Below, in pieces: positions 45,830 to 57,412 of a stretch of 64,000 bases of DNA (its first letter is position 1; each line of letters opens with the position of its first letter). The stretch spans positions 4,464,001-4,528,000 of the forward strand of contig JAYKYS010000018.1 of assembly GCA_036924285.1 (NCBI GenBank). Direction: 5' to 3'. A program made the position numbers and the translations under genes. The notes below the pieces were generated by a model. That model saw only the letters and a list, made by a program, of their open reading frames with translations, did not search any database and was not told where the DNA came from. The stretch comes from Asterella californica. Taxonomy: Eukaryota > Streptophyta > Marchantiopsida > Marchantiales > Aytoniaceae.

Positions 45830-46101
45830 ATATGAGACGTTAGCACTGGCTCTCCTTGAAGTCCTCAACCGTCAGATTTTCTCCAACCTTCCAACTGTAA
45901 ACTCCTCTTATGCAGTTAGTGCGGGTGGCGAGTGCAGGAGGAGAGAGTGCTACCGAAGGGGAAGGAGAGAGAGTGGAGAGTTAGAGTTTTTGGGTGGGTT
46001 AATGCAGATACTTTTATATAGTTCCTTCAGTCTTTTGTTTTTTTTAGTTCTAGAATTTTTACATTCGGTGGAGAAATGAATGAGTATATAAATAATTTTG
46101 A

Positions 46102-46193
46102 ATCTTCTCTTATATCTTCCATACTTGGGAGGAGAAGCAGACTTCTCCTCCCAAGTCTGCTTCTCGAAAGAAGTATCTTCTCTTATATCCTCC
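46102..46193. repeat. 73-bp duplication flanking two overlapping perfect hairpins
   Basis: ATCTTCTCTTATATC(T/C)TCC occurs at 46102-46120 and 46175-46193. Between them ACTTGGGAGGAGAAG (46123-46137) pairs perfectly with 46142-46156 across a 4-nt loop. GAGAAGCAGACTT (46132-46144) pairs perfectly with 46153-46165 across an 8-nt loop. The stems overlap, so only one can form at a time. Confidence 0.8.
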
Positions 46194-46539
46194 CGTTCTC
46201 TCTTCATCATAGATGCACTATGCAACTCGAGCTCGTTTGGTCTTACGTGCTCGAGTCCAAATCATCTCTTTGGAGATCTTGCTCAATCTCCTCCATCTTA
46301 ACATTATAGCTTGTAACTGTCACCATTGTAATAGCATGTGTCGTAAAGTAATCATCGACCAACTTCTTCATCCTTCCTTTACCACCGTTGGCTTGAAGGA
46401 GCATACTCGTACTTCTGAATGTAATCTTTCCATCCTCTCAAGCAATAATATCTCGTTGCAAAGACTTTGCGAAGTTCATGTAATCTTCCCGTTGATGATC
46501 TGTATCATCACACCACACGCAATGGATGTACTCAAGTTG

Positions 46540-47393
46540 GTTTAAGTACAAGCTCTTTCTCAATCGACGATCTCTTATTCTCCAACCTAGTAACCTTAGC
46601 TTGCAGATCTTGCATCTTTGGTCATATGTCCTCGATGGTTGGATCCTTCTCCTCTAGTATCACGAGTGGAAGTTGAACCTCCAGTCTACCAAATTGGTGT
46701 GGTAGTCAACGATACATGTATCAAGCTTGTAACATTTTCCCTTGTATGTCTCTGTTTGACAAGAAGCTCAACTGCTTCATGCACAACATCTTAATTTCTC
46801 TTCAATCCTTTTTCTTTCTCTCCATCCTCCAAAAGTAGTTCTCATCCTTAGCTTGAAGAAATAGATCCGTCTTGTAGGTCTACAAGGTCAGCTTTTCCAT
46901 CCGAGAGTATTGTTTCTAAACTCTCTTAATAACTCTATAGGTTGAAAACCTTTGCTATGTAGGTGAACCCATCCCAAAACGATTTCTTGGTTACTTGATC
47001 AAAGGTTTCCAAGAAATATTTCTCCATCAACGCTTGTGAAAACATCTTCCAAAATCTCCCAAAGTGCTTCACTAGACCCTTCACATGTTCTCTTATCTCA
47101 TACACCATAACAAATTTGAATGTCTCAATCATCTCCTTCTCAGATACTTGATCCAAATCCATCTCCGTCTTATAACATTTCGTGTACTTTGAGATGTGTC
47201 TTCCATCAAACAGATCGAGCTTGTCAATCATCTTTCGAAATGCGTTTGTCTCCAAAGTCTCTTTTTGTTTGTTCCATTGCTTCCATTGCTCTTGTCGCAA
47301 AAACAAAGTGAAGGCTTGAAACATCTGTACAATTGATGCATCCAGATACAACTCTAGTATCTCCTCAAGTCCGCTAGTCTCGTCCATAGTCAT
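46540..47393 (-). pseudogene. Ty3/gypsy-type gag remnant
   Basis: An open frame of 152 codons (47393-46935) reads MDETSGLEEILELY, then MIDKLDLFDGRHISKYTKCY, EMIETFKFVMVYEIREHVKG and LMEKYFLETFDQVTKKSF. This resembles plant retrotransposon gag proteins, which share a FDG-x-(H/N)-I-(S/T)-x-(F/Y) motif and a YFLE(D/T)-x-(D/E)RVTK(K/R)-type motif. Downstream only short pieces remain, such as the coiled-coil bit MQDLQAKVTRLENKRSSIEKE near 46622-46560. No pol or LTRs were identified. The assignment rests on motif memory and is moderate. Confidence 0.5.
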
Positions 47394-48960
47394 GGTTCGT
47401 CTTTTCTTCTCATGATCTCACAACTTCTACATATCCATCAATCTTGATCCATCTGGTCGTAACATCCTCCCGAACAACCAATCCAATCTTCGTCCTCGTT
47501 CTTGATTGTTGAGCTCGTCTCTCAAGTTCCAACACACAAGAAATCTCCACCTCGGACCTTCACGTCTGGTTCACCACCATATTATATCAGACTTTGCGTG
47601 AAGGTTGTTCAAGAAAATATGAGGTTTTTGACTGTGGAGATATCGTGTGCTGAACAGAGACAAAAAGAGAGAAATAACCACGAGAGCAAGCTTCGCAAGA
47701 TATACCAACTCCCACCTTATATACATTCCTGTTTCTTTTTTTTTAAGAACACAAAACTGAGAAACAGACCTGAGTGGTTTGTATATGCACCCAATCTCCT
47801 AAAACAAGTCTTTGGATCTCAACCTAGACCCAAAACTATCGAAGCGTAGCTCAAAGTAAAGAAAACATTCATTTGCTAACAAAAAGCTTTGCACCAATAT
47901 CACACGATTCAAATCTAGGTCTAAACAACATCAATGTGCTTAGCCCTTAGCTAAAATTAGCTACCATAAATCGTACATAACCAACCAGAACTCTAACGAA
48001 TCCAAAAAGATGAAAATCATAGCGAAGAAACCAAAGAAGACTTATCTAAAAACTTTCTCTTTTTGTCAAATGGTCTTCATTTATTGATAGGGCCTTCCAC
48101 CTTGACTCTGTTGGCTCTAAGAACTTTCAAATCTGGCTCCCAATAGTCTAGATATCACCAATTTTGGTTAGCAAGTGATCAAACATCCACAAACTCCTCT
48201 TTGCAATTGAAATCACATACGTCCGCAAAACAGACCGCCTAATCTAAGATCCGTCTAGATTTGACTACCTTGAATCCACTAGACTCAAAACAAGCCATTT
48301 AGAGTTCCTCCCGTAAAACCACGCAAGAAATTTAGTCACAAGAAATAAATAATTGAAGTAAATTATTCTCTTGCGGCTCAACTTCACTCACCATGCACAA
48401 CACAACAGTCTGATCTACGCATGATCTTATCCTATGCGTAGATAAGGATTCCTTGACGCGTAGGCATCAAGAACTAAGATCTTGACTCACCGATCGTGAA
48501 GAACAATTCAACTTCAGATCGCAGATGAACAAAAATTTAATGTAAGCGTCTCTCTGTGAGCTGATTTTCCTCACATCTCTCAAATCATCATATGAAACTT
48601 CGTATCGCAATACCAAGTCAACATCATAATCGAAGAGCTAGCTTGATTTTCTCATTTTTCGAAATCTCATAACTTTATCATTACAAGAGAACAGGGACCG
48701 GAGACGGCTTATTTACTTTAAATGTCAATTTAAAGTAAATGAAGTGCTCATGGGAAGTTAACAACAAGCTCTACCACTTGGTGCAATAAAAGTGAATATC
48801 TGGAAGTTGTATAAAAAGCACATTTTTAGTCTTATGAACATCTTGGAACGATAATGCAAAGCATCCAATTTGGATTTTCAAATAAGAGATGGTCGACGAC
48901 ATGACAACGGATAACGACTCATGATACCATCAAGAATGTTGTGTTTGCTATAGCACGGAG
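47394..48960. other. No gene seen; possible leader of the gag remnant
   Basis: AT-rich, with no LTR border that I could fix. A near-perfect foldback TTTACTTTAAAT/ATTTAAAGTAAA lies at about 48711-48740. The 48885-48970 segment resembles 58270-58350 (see findings). Confidence 0.4.
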
Positions 48961-48964
48961 AGAA

Positions 48965-49050
48965 GTTACATGATAAAACAATATATTTATAAGAAGAGTG
49001 TGATCAAGTTAAAAAAACTTATTAGGGGTGTGATCAAGCGATTTATGCTT
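48965..49050. mobile_element. TTGATCA-box MITE, arm fragment (copy C)
   Basis: Two exact TGATCAA boxes (49001 and 49031) and a degenerate one (TGATAAA, 48971) keep the 30-bp spacing of the family's right arm, each of the last two preceded by an AG(G)GGTG/AGAGTG-type run. No opposite arm could be recognised. Confidence 0.55.
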
Positions 49051-49287
49051 CAATAGGAGAATTCATTATATGATTAGTCCAAAAACATAAGACTTCCAAC
49101 ACTTTGGAGTTGAATCTCACTCGTTTCTATTTAGCGTGATCTTCGATACGAGAATTCGTATGAATAATCCAAAAACATAAGACCCCTCCAGAGTTTGAAA
49201 TTTTTACAACTTCCTCCTAATTCTTGAAATCCCAAATATGAGATATTTTACGCTGCCTAATGCGGGGAAAGTACTAGGGGTTCAGTG

Positions 49288-49482
49288 CCAGAGCCGAGAA
49301 GTCTTTTTTGTTTGGATTTGTTTTTTGGCCTCTTTTCGCTGTGGTGCTTTCTGCAGCCGTATGCTGCTGCCCTTGCACAGCATGAGTCCCCCGCCAGGGG
49401 GACTCGACCTCACACCGCTCGGGCTACAGGCGGATGGGGTAGCCAACAAGCTATTGCTTGTTGGCTCCAGAGCCGAGAAGTC
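49288..49482 (-). mobile_element. tRNA-derived SINE with 16-bp perfect target duplication
   Basis: CCAGAGCCGAGAAGTC is repeated exactly at 49288-49303 and 49467-49482. Between them lie 163 bp that on the minus strand start with an 11-bp hairpin (AGCCAACAAGC/GCTTGTTGGCT), continue with A-box-like TAGCCCGAGCGG and B-box-like GGTCGAGTCCC, and end in an A-rich tail ([27 protein letters not shown], 49304-49326). Pol III boxes, A-tail and long duplication together define a SINE moved by a LINE machinery. The plus-strand frames through it are meaningless. Confidence 0.82.
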
Positions 49483-50952
49483 AAACATGCACCTGCAGCG
49501 ATGCACGGGCAAGTAGTAGTTCCCAGTGGTGAAAACCTTCACAGTGTCTTCCCCTCGCCGGGACCCTCTTTCTCCGGCATTACTCTATGCATTCTATACT
49601 CTAAATCAGCGCTGCAGCTGGATGTTTGACATCCCGGCTCTGGCACTGAACGTGCACACGGCTGGTGTGCAGTGCAGAGTCGCAAGGCTTGTTTCCAACA
49701 TTTCCTTTTATTTGTCGCAAATGTTTAGGACAACAAACTCCAGCTGCTTGACGACAATACAAGCGTAAGAGATGGGCTCATTGACCAGTTGGCGAGATCT
49801 GTACAATAGATTGTGCTGGTCGCTGCTGTCGGTTGGTACTCGAATAGAGGCCCGGGCTTATATATGATGGTTCACCAATCAGTCCAATGAGAGAGCGAGA
49901 TGAAGAGGCGATGATGAAGGCTTTCATTACCATGACAGGAGAGGAGGAGGTCGCACGGATGTAGCAAGCAGGTTTTGCTCCACAACAGTGATCGCAGAAA
50001 TGGGGATTCAGATACATAAATTTCTTCTTCCACCGCTTTCATCTTTTGTAATCGTTGAGGTAGAGAGGTGATGCACACATAGTGGTCGAGGACTTCAGAT
50101 TGTTGTCTAAACCTTGTTTGCTTCAGCAATAGCCATGGGTACGCATGTCACAGTGGAGTGGTGATTAGACTTAGGACCTTGTTTTGACCTCGTGATTCAA
50201 GCCTGTCACCAGCCGAAGTAAAAGGCGGTGAGCAAAAGATAAAGTTTCCTTCTGAGTATATACCTTTTGGAAAGAACCCTTAAAGGCACCTACCTACAGC
50301 AACCGACTCATAAGACTGCAGAAAAGGGAAAGGTGGCATTGTATACATATATACATGCAATGTACATATAAATACTCATATATATATTGGCACATTCATA
50401 TGGTAGAGCAGGAACTTTCTATTGCGCTGTGATTCGAGCCAGAGTACAAAGAGAGAGATATTCAGTGATCATGATGACACGTAGAGTCTATTCTACTAGA
50501 CTTCAACTTCTGCTTCATTTATGTGTAAGATTAGTCTGTTGTTCGTTACAGACTCGGTGTTCCAATCTACACAAAACTTTGGTACAATCTAACTGGAAAC
50601 AGGAAAGAGTAAAAAGAAGTCCTATGAAACAGATTGTGGTCACTGAGGAGCACACACCAGCAAAAGTAGATGATTCAGGATGTTGCTCACACCCGGGCAG
50701 TAGTAGCCCCAGGTGAAAAGGATTGGGGCCCGACCTGCCAGAGAGAAGCAGCAGGAACAGCAGTTCTCTCCATGTGATGTGCTGTGCTTGCTGTGGTGTG
50801 CAGTCTGCTGAGAGTCGGCCAATGAATGGGCTTACTACCCATCTCGTGAAGCTAAAGAAAAACATGTTAGAGCGTGCAGTTGGGTTTGGTTCAGTTCAGT
50901 TCAGTTGGTGAAGTTACTAGGATCAGCTGATGATGTTGACGCGTTGACTTGG
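49483..50952. other. 3' flank of the IQD gene, no gene seen
   Basis: The part nearest 50952 should be the IQD 3' UTR. ATATAC/ATATAT runs occur near 50340-50390. Frames up to 116 codons lack domains. Confidence 0.4.
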
Positions 50953-53588
50953 TTACCTGAAGGGCGCTTTTCTTGAATCTCCGACCATCCCGTTCAGAGA
51001 AAGAGCAGGATCCCCCAGATAGTTGTCCCTCGAAGGGGGCATTGTGAATCTCTCGATGTTGACAGGTCCTGACATGCCCTCCAAGCTGGGACTTCTCACA
51101 GAATAGAACGACAACTTTTGAGTCCTAGACACAGGTCCGGGCTGGTTGATTGAATTCTCGGATATTGGGAAAGAAAGTCGCTTCTTAGCGGGCGTCAAAT
51201 CCTTCTCCGGAATTCCAGGTCGTTGCTTGGGCGTACTATGAGAACGTACTTTGGCCCGGGCAGACTGGGTGATCTGCATGTAGTTGGGAACCGCAGGAGA
51301 GCTTGCCAGACTCTCATCATCTCTTATGGAACCCGCCATGCTGGCAAGACTATACCTGGTCCCGAATCGTGGACCAGAAATCAAGCTTGGGGTACTTCTG
51401 TTTGTCGTCGATGCGATGCTTGTATCCTCATCATCTCTTCGTGGAGCACGTCGGGGACTTCCGGAGCGGTAAACTGGGTGATTTGACATGGACGTGTTCA
51501 TACTGTAACTCTTGCTGCTCAGGGGTGGAGGAAGCGGCGATAATGGGTGCATTCCACCGTTCATATTCTTTTGGACAGGAGTCGAAGGAATGTCGTACTG
51601 GTTGAGGTTGTAGTGGCTGTGGTTGTTGTGTCCGTTCCCGTTGGTATAGTGAGAATGAGAAAGATCAGACTGGTGATGGTGGTGCGAATTTCCGCTCGTC
51701 AGAGGGCCAGAAACGGCGACGAGAGGACGCTCACGTTGAGCGTGATGACTGCCTGGGATCGGTCCAGACATGGGTATTGCTCCACTGGTGCGCTGCTTGC
51801 TGCTGAAATTCTGCTTAGCATTGTCAATCTCCACAATCTTCGTGCTTTCGACGTCAGTGCTGTGCCCAGACGCATCTTCCAGAGGGTCTTTGGGGTCATT
51901 CAACCTACTCTCCCACGGTCGAGCAGCCATCCAGCGCTCCAACCAGCTCCAGCCCCAGTGAGGCTTGTCCGGCTCGCAGTCGATGAAGAGTTGCGAATTG
52001 TCCTTAGGACTGCCTCTCCATAGCTGACAAGCAAGAGATAATTGAAGCGAATATAGATAGTCAGTTCTCACAGAACTTGAAGACCATAGAGAACACTGAA
52101 CAAATAAACAAGCCCTACAGCGGATAGCCAACCAACCTGATGTGAGAACGCGTATGCCAACGCCCTCTCCCGCTTGAGTGCAGCCTCCTGTTTACTGTGC
52201 TCCTTCTGCTGTAGCTCTTCTACGGTGCGAACACTGTCGTTCCATCCATTTGACTCGCTACCATACGTCGAATCCGACTACATGTACATACACAGACCAC
52301 CGCCCGAAGTGTTATAACTCCTGGGAAACACAAGCAATCTCACCGGTTGCGACATTGCGTAGCAACACTGTGACTGACTCAACGACAAGGGAGTGCATCC
52401 GACTACTTACAATTGATTTCCGGGGTTTGACCATAGTGTTGCTGTTACTGCCGTTCAGCATGCTGTTGCCGAAGTTGATGTTATTGTTATACGCAGGATC
52501 TTGTCGTCTTTGCCATATCTGCCGCTGCACAGCTTGACCCTCCTCTGACATGCGCACACGCCTCGCTCGGACTCGAGCTTGAACTCTGACGAGCGCTTGC
52601 ATGCAGCGTAAGGTGATAGTCGCCTGGCGTCTGACTGTATGCCCACGAACCAAAGCCTGCAATCTCACCAGACCTCTAAGTGCGCGGAGCGCGCGTCGAG
52701 CCTACGGAACACCAAAAACGTTTCGTTAGCGTAATGTGGAAGGAACAAACCTGCCTCTCGTGCAGGCGCAAGTGAGTTCTATTCTACGAGACCTTGTCAA
52801 AAACTACGCTTCCTAACTGAACACTGAGACAAACATCGTCTGTTTTCCATCGGAAGCCAGAAACTGGAAAGATGTCTGTCACGCTGCGCACCAAATATCC
52901 GCGAAATGCTGTTTGGATTCTGATGGCACCCCACTCCTCCCTTGATTCCTCGCTGTAGTAGTAATGTCGAGCTCCAGCCCCAGTGAGGCGAACCACCGCA
53001 GCTGCAGCATGTGCAGCAGCAACTGCTGCATCTGCTGCTGCGGATGTGGCAGCGGCCACAGCAATTGCTCGCTGATTTTGCTGTTCTTCATGCTGCATCA
53101 GTTTGTCATTAAGAGGCTGGTACTCCTTCCCACCTCCTGGGCCATGAACTTGAGAATTTTGCTTGCCGAAACTCCACCTTCGTTTCTCCTTCGGTGGTTT
53201 CTTCTGAACGGAAAGAAGATACATAAGGCAAACCTCAGACTGCTGAAACTGGCATGTTCTGGTCCCCGACCCATGAGCAAGCAGGGCCAACTAGAGAGAA
53301 GAACAAACAGCAACAACTGAATTGACACAGACAAGGGGTGGAGGACATGTGGTCGTGGCTGAAGCCATCGAACCGAAGAATGCAGCAGAACAGTCCGACA
53401 AGATCTAAGGAGAGTGGACACAATCAAGTAATCAGCGTAGGCAAAGAGCGTACGTAATCTCCATTAACAAGTTCAGTATTCTCGGACTCGCGTCGTTGTT
53501 GTTGTGCTGATGCGTTCTTTTCTGCGTCTTTGGATGGCGACCGAAATGCCTTCTTCACCGCGCTAAACCACTTCCCTTTCTTTCCCAT
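50953..53588 (-). CDS. IQD: IQ67-domain (IQD) calmodulin-binding protein, 641 aa
   Basis: Five exons on the minus strand, all phase 0 and read by frame: 53588-53454, 53203-52892, 52701-52411, 52253-52137, 52023-50953. The N-terminus [15 protein letters not shown] is typical of IQDs. The IQ67 domain spans about residues 134-202: [12 protein letters not shown], then [20 protein letters not shown], then [15 protein letters not shown]. The intron between FRGYL and ARRAL is the conserved phase-0 IQ67 intron. Exon 4 holds [17 protein letters not shown] and exon 5 starts [13 protein letters not shown] with [20 protein letters not shown]4005-like segment ([17 protein letters not shown]) lies near 535-575. 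Residues about 85-110 are Ala-rich and there is a His/Asn-rich stretch in the last exon. IQDs bind calmodulin and act as scaffolds on microtubules, membrane or in the nucleus. Borders are well supported; exon 1's donor is the least certain. Confidence 0.92.
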
Positions 53589-56500
53589 CCTCACAGCTCC
53601 CCGTTACCAATCCTGCAAGAGTAGCACAAAAGTCCAGGTTTTAGCATTTATGTAGCAAGGCGCTGAAAGCACGGGAGTAAACCCGATAGATCTAGACCAA
53701 GCAAGATGAAGACTAGAGATCCAACTGCACCGGAATGCATGGCATGAGCGGAAGGATTTTCGCCTAGAAGAGAGACCAATAAGATGTGAACTCAAAACGA
53801 CGTTCGACGCGGCCCGTGTTACCTGTAGAGATTGAAGAAGCTCCTCAAACTGTCTGTGCACTGAAGGCAGGAGCCAGCTTAGCTGAGATTATGTCTGAGA
53901 GAAAGGGTTGAGGTCCGGGGCTTCTATCCTGTCCTCGTATCAGTCATTACAGTGACTTTCCGTCAACTGGACACGCCAAGGCTCGAGAGGCATCGAGAAC
54001 AAGGAGAAACTATTTGGATGACCAGATCCCCCTCCAATTTCAACGCGGAAAGGAAAACTGTCGATGAGAGAGACTGTTGTAGACAGCACCAGTGCTGATA
54101 TTCCCCGAGTGAAAACGCTATGGAAACCTCGGACTAAACTTGACCAATGGCTTGACTTGAATGCTATGACCAGGATCAGATTCAACGACGGGCCGGGCCG
54201 GGCCGGGCCGGGGCAGAACACACGAGTCGACTGTTTCCTCTATAATTTCCTTTGACAAGTATGTAAGAAAGCTTCGGGCTCCCACCAGCGTGCTGGACTT
54301 CGGTTCTTGAAAGCTGCTGATTCTTGTAGTTTTGGAGGCCGTTGTCTTCTCCGAAAAGACTCGTTTTTCGCGGAGGGCATTTCTGAACTGACTCGGCTCG
54401 AGATGATCATGAGACGTGATACCTGAGCTGCCGCTAGTTGGAAATCACCTGCATTCCACCGGGTATTGAAAAGATCCAAGTAGACACTATCCTCCAACTC
54501 TGGTTCGTCATGTGTCGTATCCAAGTGTGGAAGTTGTCACACCATCTGAGCCATCCTCCGTCGGCTTTGAGGGAGAATTAAGACCCTGGATGACACACAC
54601 AATACGCAGAAGATTGAGATTGACGGTGATGACCCAGAAACAGCTCTATCCGAAGACTGGTATGATACTTCGTCCGCAATGAAGTTCCTTTAGATATTAT
54701 TCATCCGGGAAATTTCATCCTTTCGTTAGCTGATTCACTTCCGGTCTTGGACTGAGAATATTTAGTACCCTTTATTTACCAGGAAAGTCACATTCGACCT
54801 CCCGTATCCATCTGACGCCTACAGATACAAGCAGCAACCATGCTTACAGTCGGGTAGCAAAGCAGGAATTCCGGCGCTTCTCTTCCTTACCTGCTCCACA
54901 TGCATAGAGTGAAGACACCGAAGCGGCTCGCCTGTTAACCCTTTTTTGAGGTAACCTCAAGCTTTGGAGGTATCAGTGGACATGCAGGTAAACATCTGGC
55001 ACAAGTATAATCAGCTCTCAGTAATGTTCATAACCACATAAGGTAATGGAATACTTCACAGACAACAACTAAGCGTTACAACACGTAGGATGAGATCCCA
55101 GGCTCAGAACAGTCCCCAAAATATCTCTCGACCGAAACAAGTTCTTACTTACAAATTCAGTCCGAGCTACTGCTAAAGCTGACGGGAGGGACAGTCTATA
55201 ACATCTCTATAATATCCCCTGTTCCCTTACCTCACAAGTAGTTCGGCTGAAAGATAAGTCTCGTCCTCAACCGTGTGAGGGCTGGAACACATTCCACATT
55301 TCAAAAGATCGCACTTGGAAGGAACTTCCAAACAAGCGGAGCGACCGAGAGCGGAAGATTGAAACCCCAACTGGACGAGAGACCCGGAGGCAATGCAACG
55401 CGCGTCGTCAACTGTCAAACCTTAGCACAATTCGTGGCCCGAATGCCAACCCGTAAACGTAACCCTGACTACACCTCGCCAGCGCTTGCACCGGTAGAGG
55501 AGTAGAGGATCCTCCATCCTGCCACTTCACCCCTTCTCTTCCCTTCACTTGTCGTCCGTTGTTTCTCTCTTCCCATTCCTAGCACCCAGACACAAACAGC
55601 AAAACTGAGCTCCGCCTTGGGTCAAAATCTCAGCAGATCCCCACAACCTGCAACCCCATGCCAATGCCCAGCACGGCTCGCGCAGCAGCAAGCGCAGAGC
55701 AGTAGCGCAGCACCGAGACCGAGCTGTGCTGCGTTCATTACAGTACACAGCTCTCATCCAGTGGGGCCTGTATTCATCATCTAGGCTATAGACTCCCCCC
55801 TCCTTCATGTGGGTCCCCCAACCGTCGCTCCCGTCCCTCACCTCTCGTCGTCAGACAGCCAGGCCGCGCCAAGCAGCCAGCCAGCCAAGCAGAAAGAAAG
55901 CATCGTACAACTCCACTGTCTCGACATCTCTCTCTCTCTCTGTCTTTCTCTTTCTTCCAGTCACTGGATCGACTCCATTTCTTGTTTTGCGAGGGTTCGT
56001 CGACGGTCGACCATGTCTGACATTTTCTGTTCTTTCACTCGAGAGTCGGTAGGTAAGGACGTTCTTGTCTTTCCGTGTAGGGACTTCTTCTTTCTTCTCC
56101 TCCGCCATGTCTTCCCTTCTTTCCACTTTACAGTCTTTCTTACCGCGGAACCGCCTTTTTGCTGCATGTCCTTTCTTGAGGCCAATCACTCGGCTGAACA
56201 GTCGGCCGGTTGCTCGAGATAACCCCTCAGGTAACACACAAGGTCTGTTCCCATCGCACCGCTTTTCGTTTCTCGTTTGTCGGCTCCGGCAGTTTTTGCG
56301 ATGCTATCCGTCGATTGTAAACCCGCAAAAGAAGGGGTTGTTTGTCGTCTAGTGTACTTTATCTTATCCGATGACAGTTAGAGGAAGGAGGGAGGAGTTT
56401 AGATCCGGATAAAACGCTAATGTATAGCCACGTCATTCCATTGCAATCGCAGCAACTTGTTAAATTGTTAACGTTTTCTCGTAACCATGGTAACCATGAT

Positions 56501-57032
56501 AAATATGCATGCTCGATTAACTTCTGGGTAATTTTTGTTCCTTTAATGATAAATCAACATTTGCCTTTATCAAGCTTATGATGAAACCGGCATTATCCAG
56601 TAATCATCAATAATCTAAGGGTTTTTCTCTCGCACCCTCACTTTATTCATCTTTGTTCTTCTTTCTTTTAAAAAAGTAACAATTCGAGTTTGATTTGGTG
56701 ATCTGTTGACAGTTTTCCAGATCTTTTCTGGTCAAACATATTATATCATCGCACTGTGCAGTGCTTATTGTTTAATATGTCGCGCTCAGATTGTTTGTAA
56801 GCTTGTATGAAAACGAGAACACTAACAAAGACAACAGGGAGCTATGCTTGCAATGTAATAGCGGGGCTATGCATTAGTCATTAATCTAGATTTAATTTTA
56901 AATTTTCGGTATTTTTATAATTATTTTATTATTTAACATTATAAAATACACACCACGATAAAGAATCCCCTTACCTTTTTACCCCTACCTTTCGTTATTC
57001 ATAATCGGCATATAGCTAAGCTAACGCATAGT
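53589..57032. other. IQD upstream region; no other gene seen
   Basis: It should contain the IQD 5' UTR (perhaps with an intron) and promoter. Other content: a (GGGCC)4 microsatellite near 54190-54214, a CT-rich stretch near 55925-55960, and AT-rich DNA after 56400. Frames up to 137 codons at 55.8-56.3 kb overlap on both strands and show no domain. Confidence 0.4.
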
Positions 57033-57041
57033 AAAACCGAG

Positions 57042-57412
57042 CAGAAAATTACTTTATCACATCCCTAGTAGGTTCGTTTAGCTTTATCACATTTCTCTTA
57101 AAGATGTATAGTCTGATCACATCCCTGACTGTCTATAGACAGTGAAACCAGTCACTTTGTAATATTAGTGATATTTTGCAATGCACACATCAGCTCTTTG
57201 AGCATGTATGGTCTGACGTGGATTTAATTTTTAAACGATTGGATGGCAGAGGTACTTAGTCACAGTTGAAAAAGTGAATGAAGAAAAACAAGACATAGTG
57301 ACTGGTTTTTACGATTGATAACTAGTCAGAGGTGGGATCAAGCCATACATTGTTAAGAGGGGTGTGATCAAACTCAACGAATCTATTGGGGATGGGTTCA
57401 AGCAAATTTCTG
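57042..57412. mobile_element. TTGATCA-box MITE, copy B
   Basis: Ends CAGAAAATT and AAATTTCTG, a 371-bp body, and the same arm plan as 24245-24612: three boxes per arm with about 30-bp spacing (left boxes TTTATCACATCCC, TTTATCACATTTC, CTGATCACATCCC; right ones TGGGATCAA, TGTGATCAA, TGGGTTCAA). Arms match copy A at most positions. Flanks AAAACCGAG and AAAAACAAG may be an eroded 9-bp duplication. It has no coding sequence. Confidence 0.75.

Larger units (their letters stand above)
39157..45838 (-). mobile_element. Complete Mutator-like element (MULE), 6.66 kb
   Basis: The element proper runs 39167-45829. Both ends share a long inverted repeat: from the outer CTAGTGGCTTCAC through CACGGTCTGTACGGTGCC to AGTCGGAGGGCAGTC, about 150 bp with few mismatches. 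It is flanked by ATATGAGAAC (39157-39166) and ATATGAGAC (45830-45838), a 9-10 bp target duplication with one base lost, as expected for Mutator elements. The minus strand carries a degraded transposase with MULE and SWIM features, and the plus strand an intact 135-codon ORF. The 69-bp tandem repeat and subterminal CCGTCCGTC-rich DNA lie inside. The strand given is that of the transposase. Confidence 0.88.

Noticed and set aside
55807..56352. Overlapping ORFs of 81-137 codons upstream of the IQD gene
   Set aside because: They overlap in several frames on both strands in CT-rich DNA, with no motif and no splice partner.
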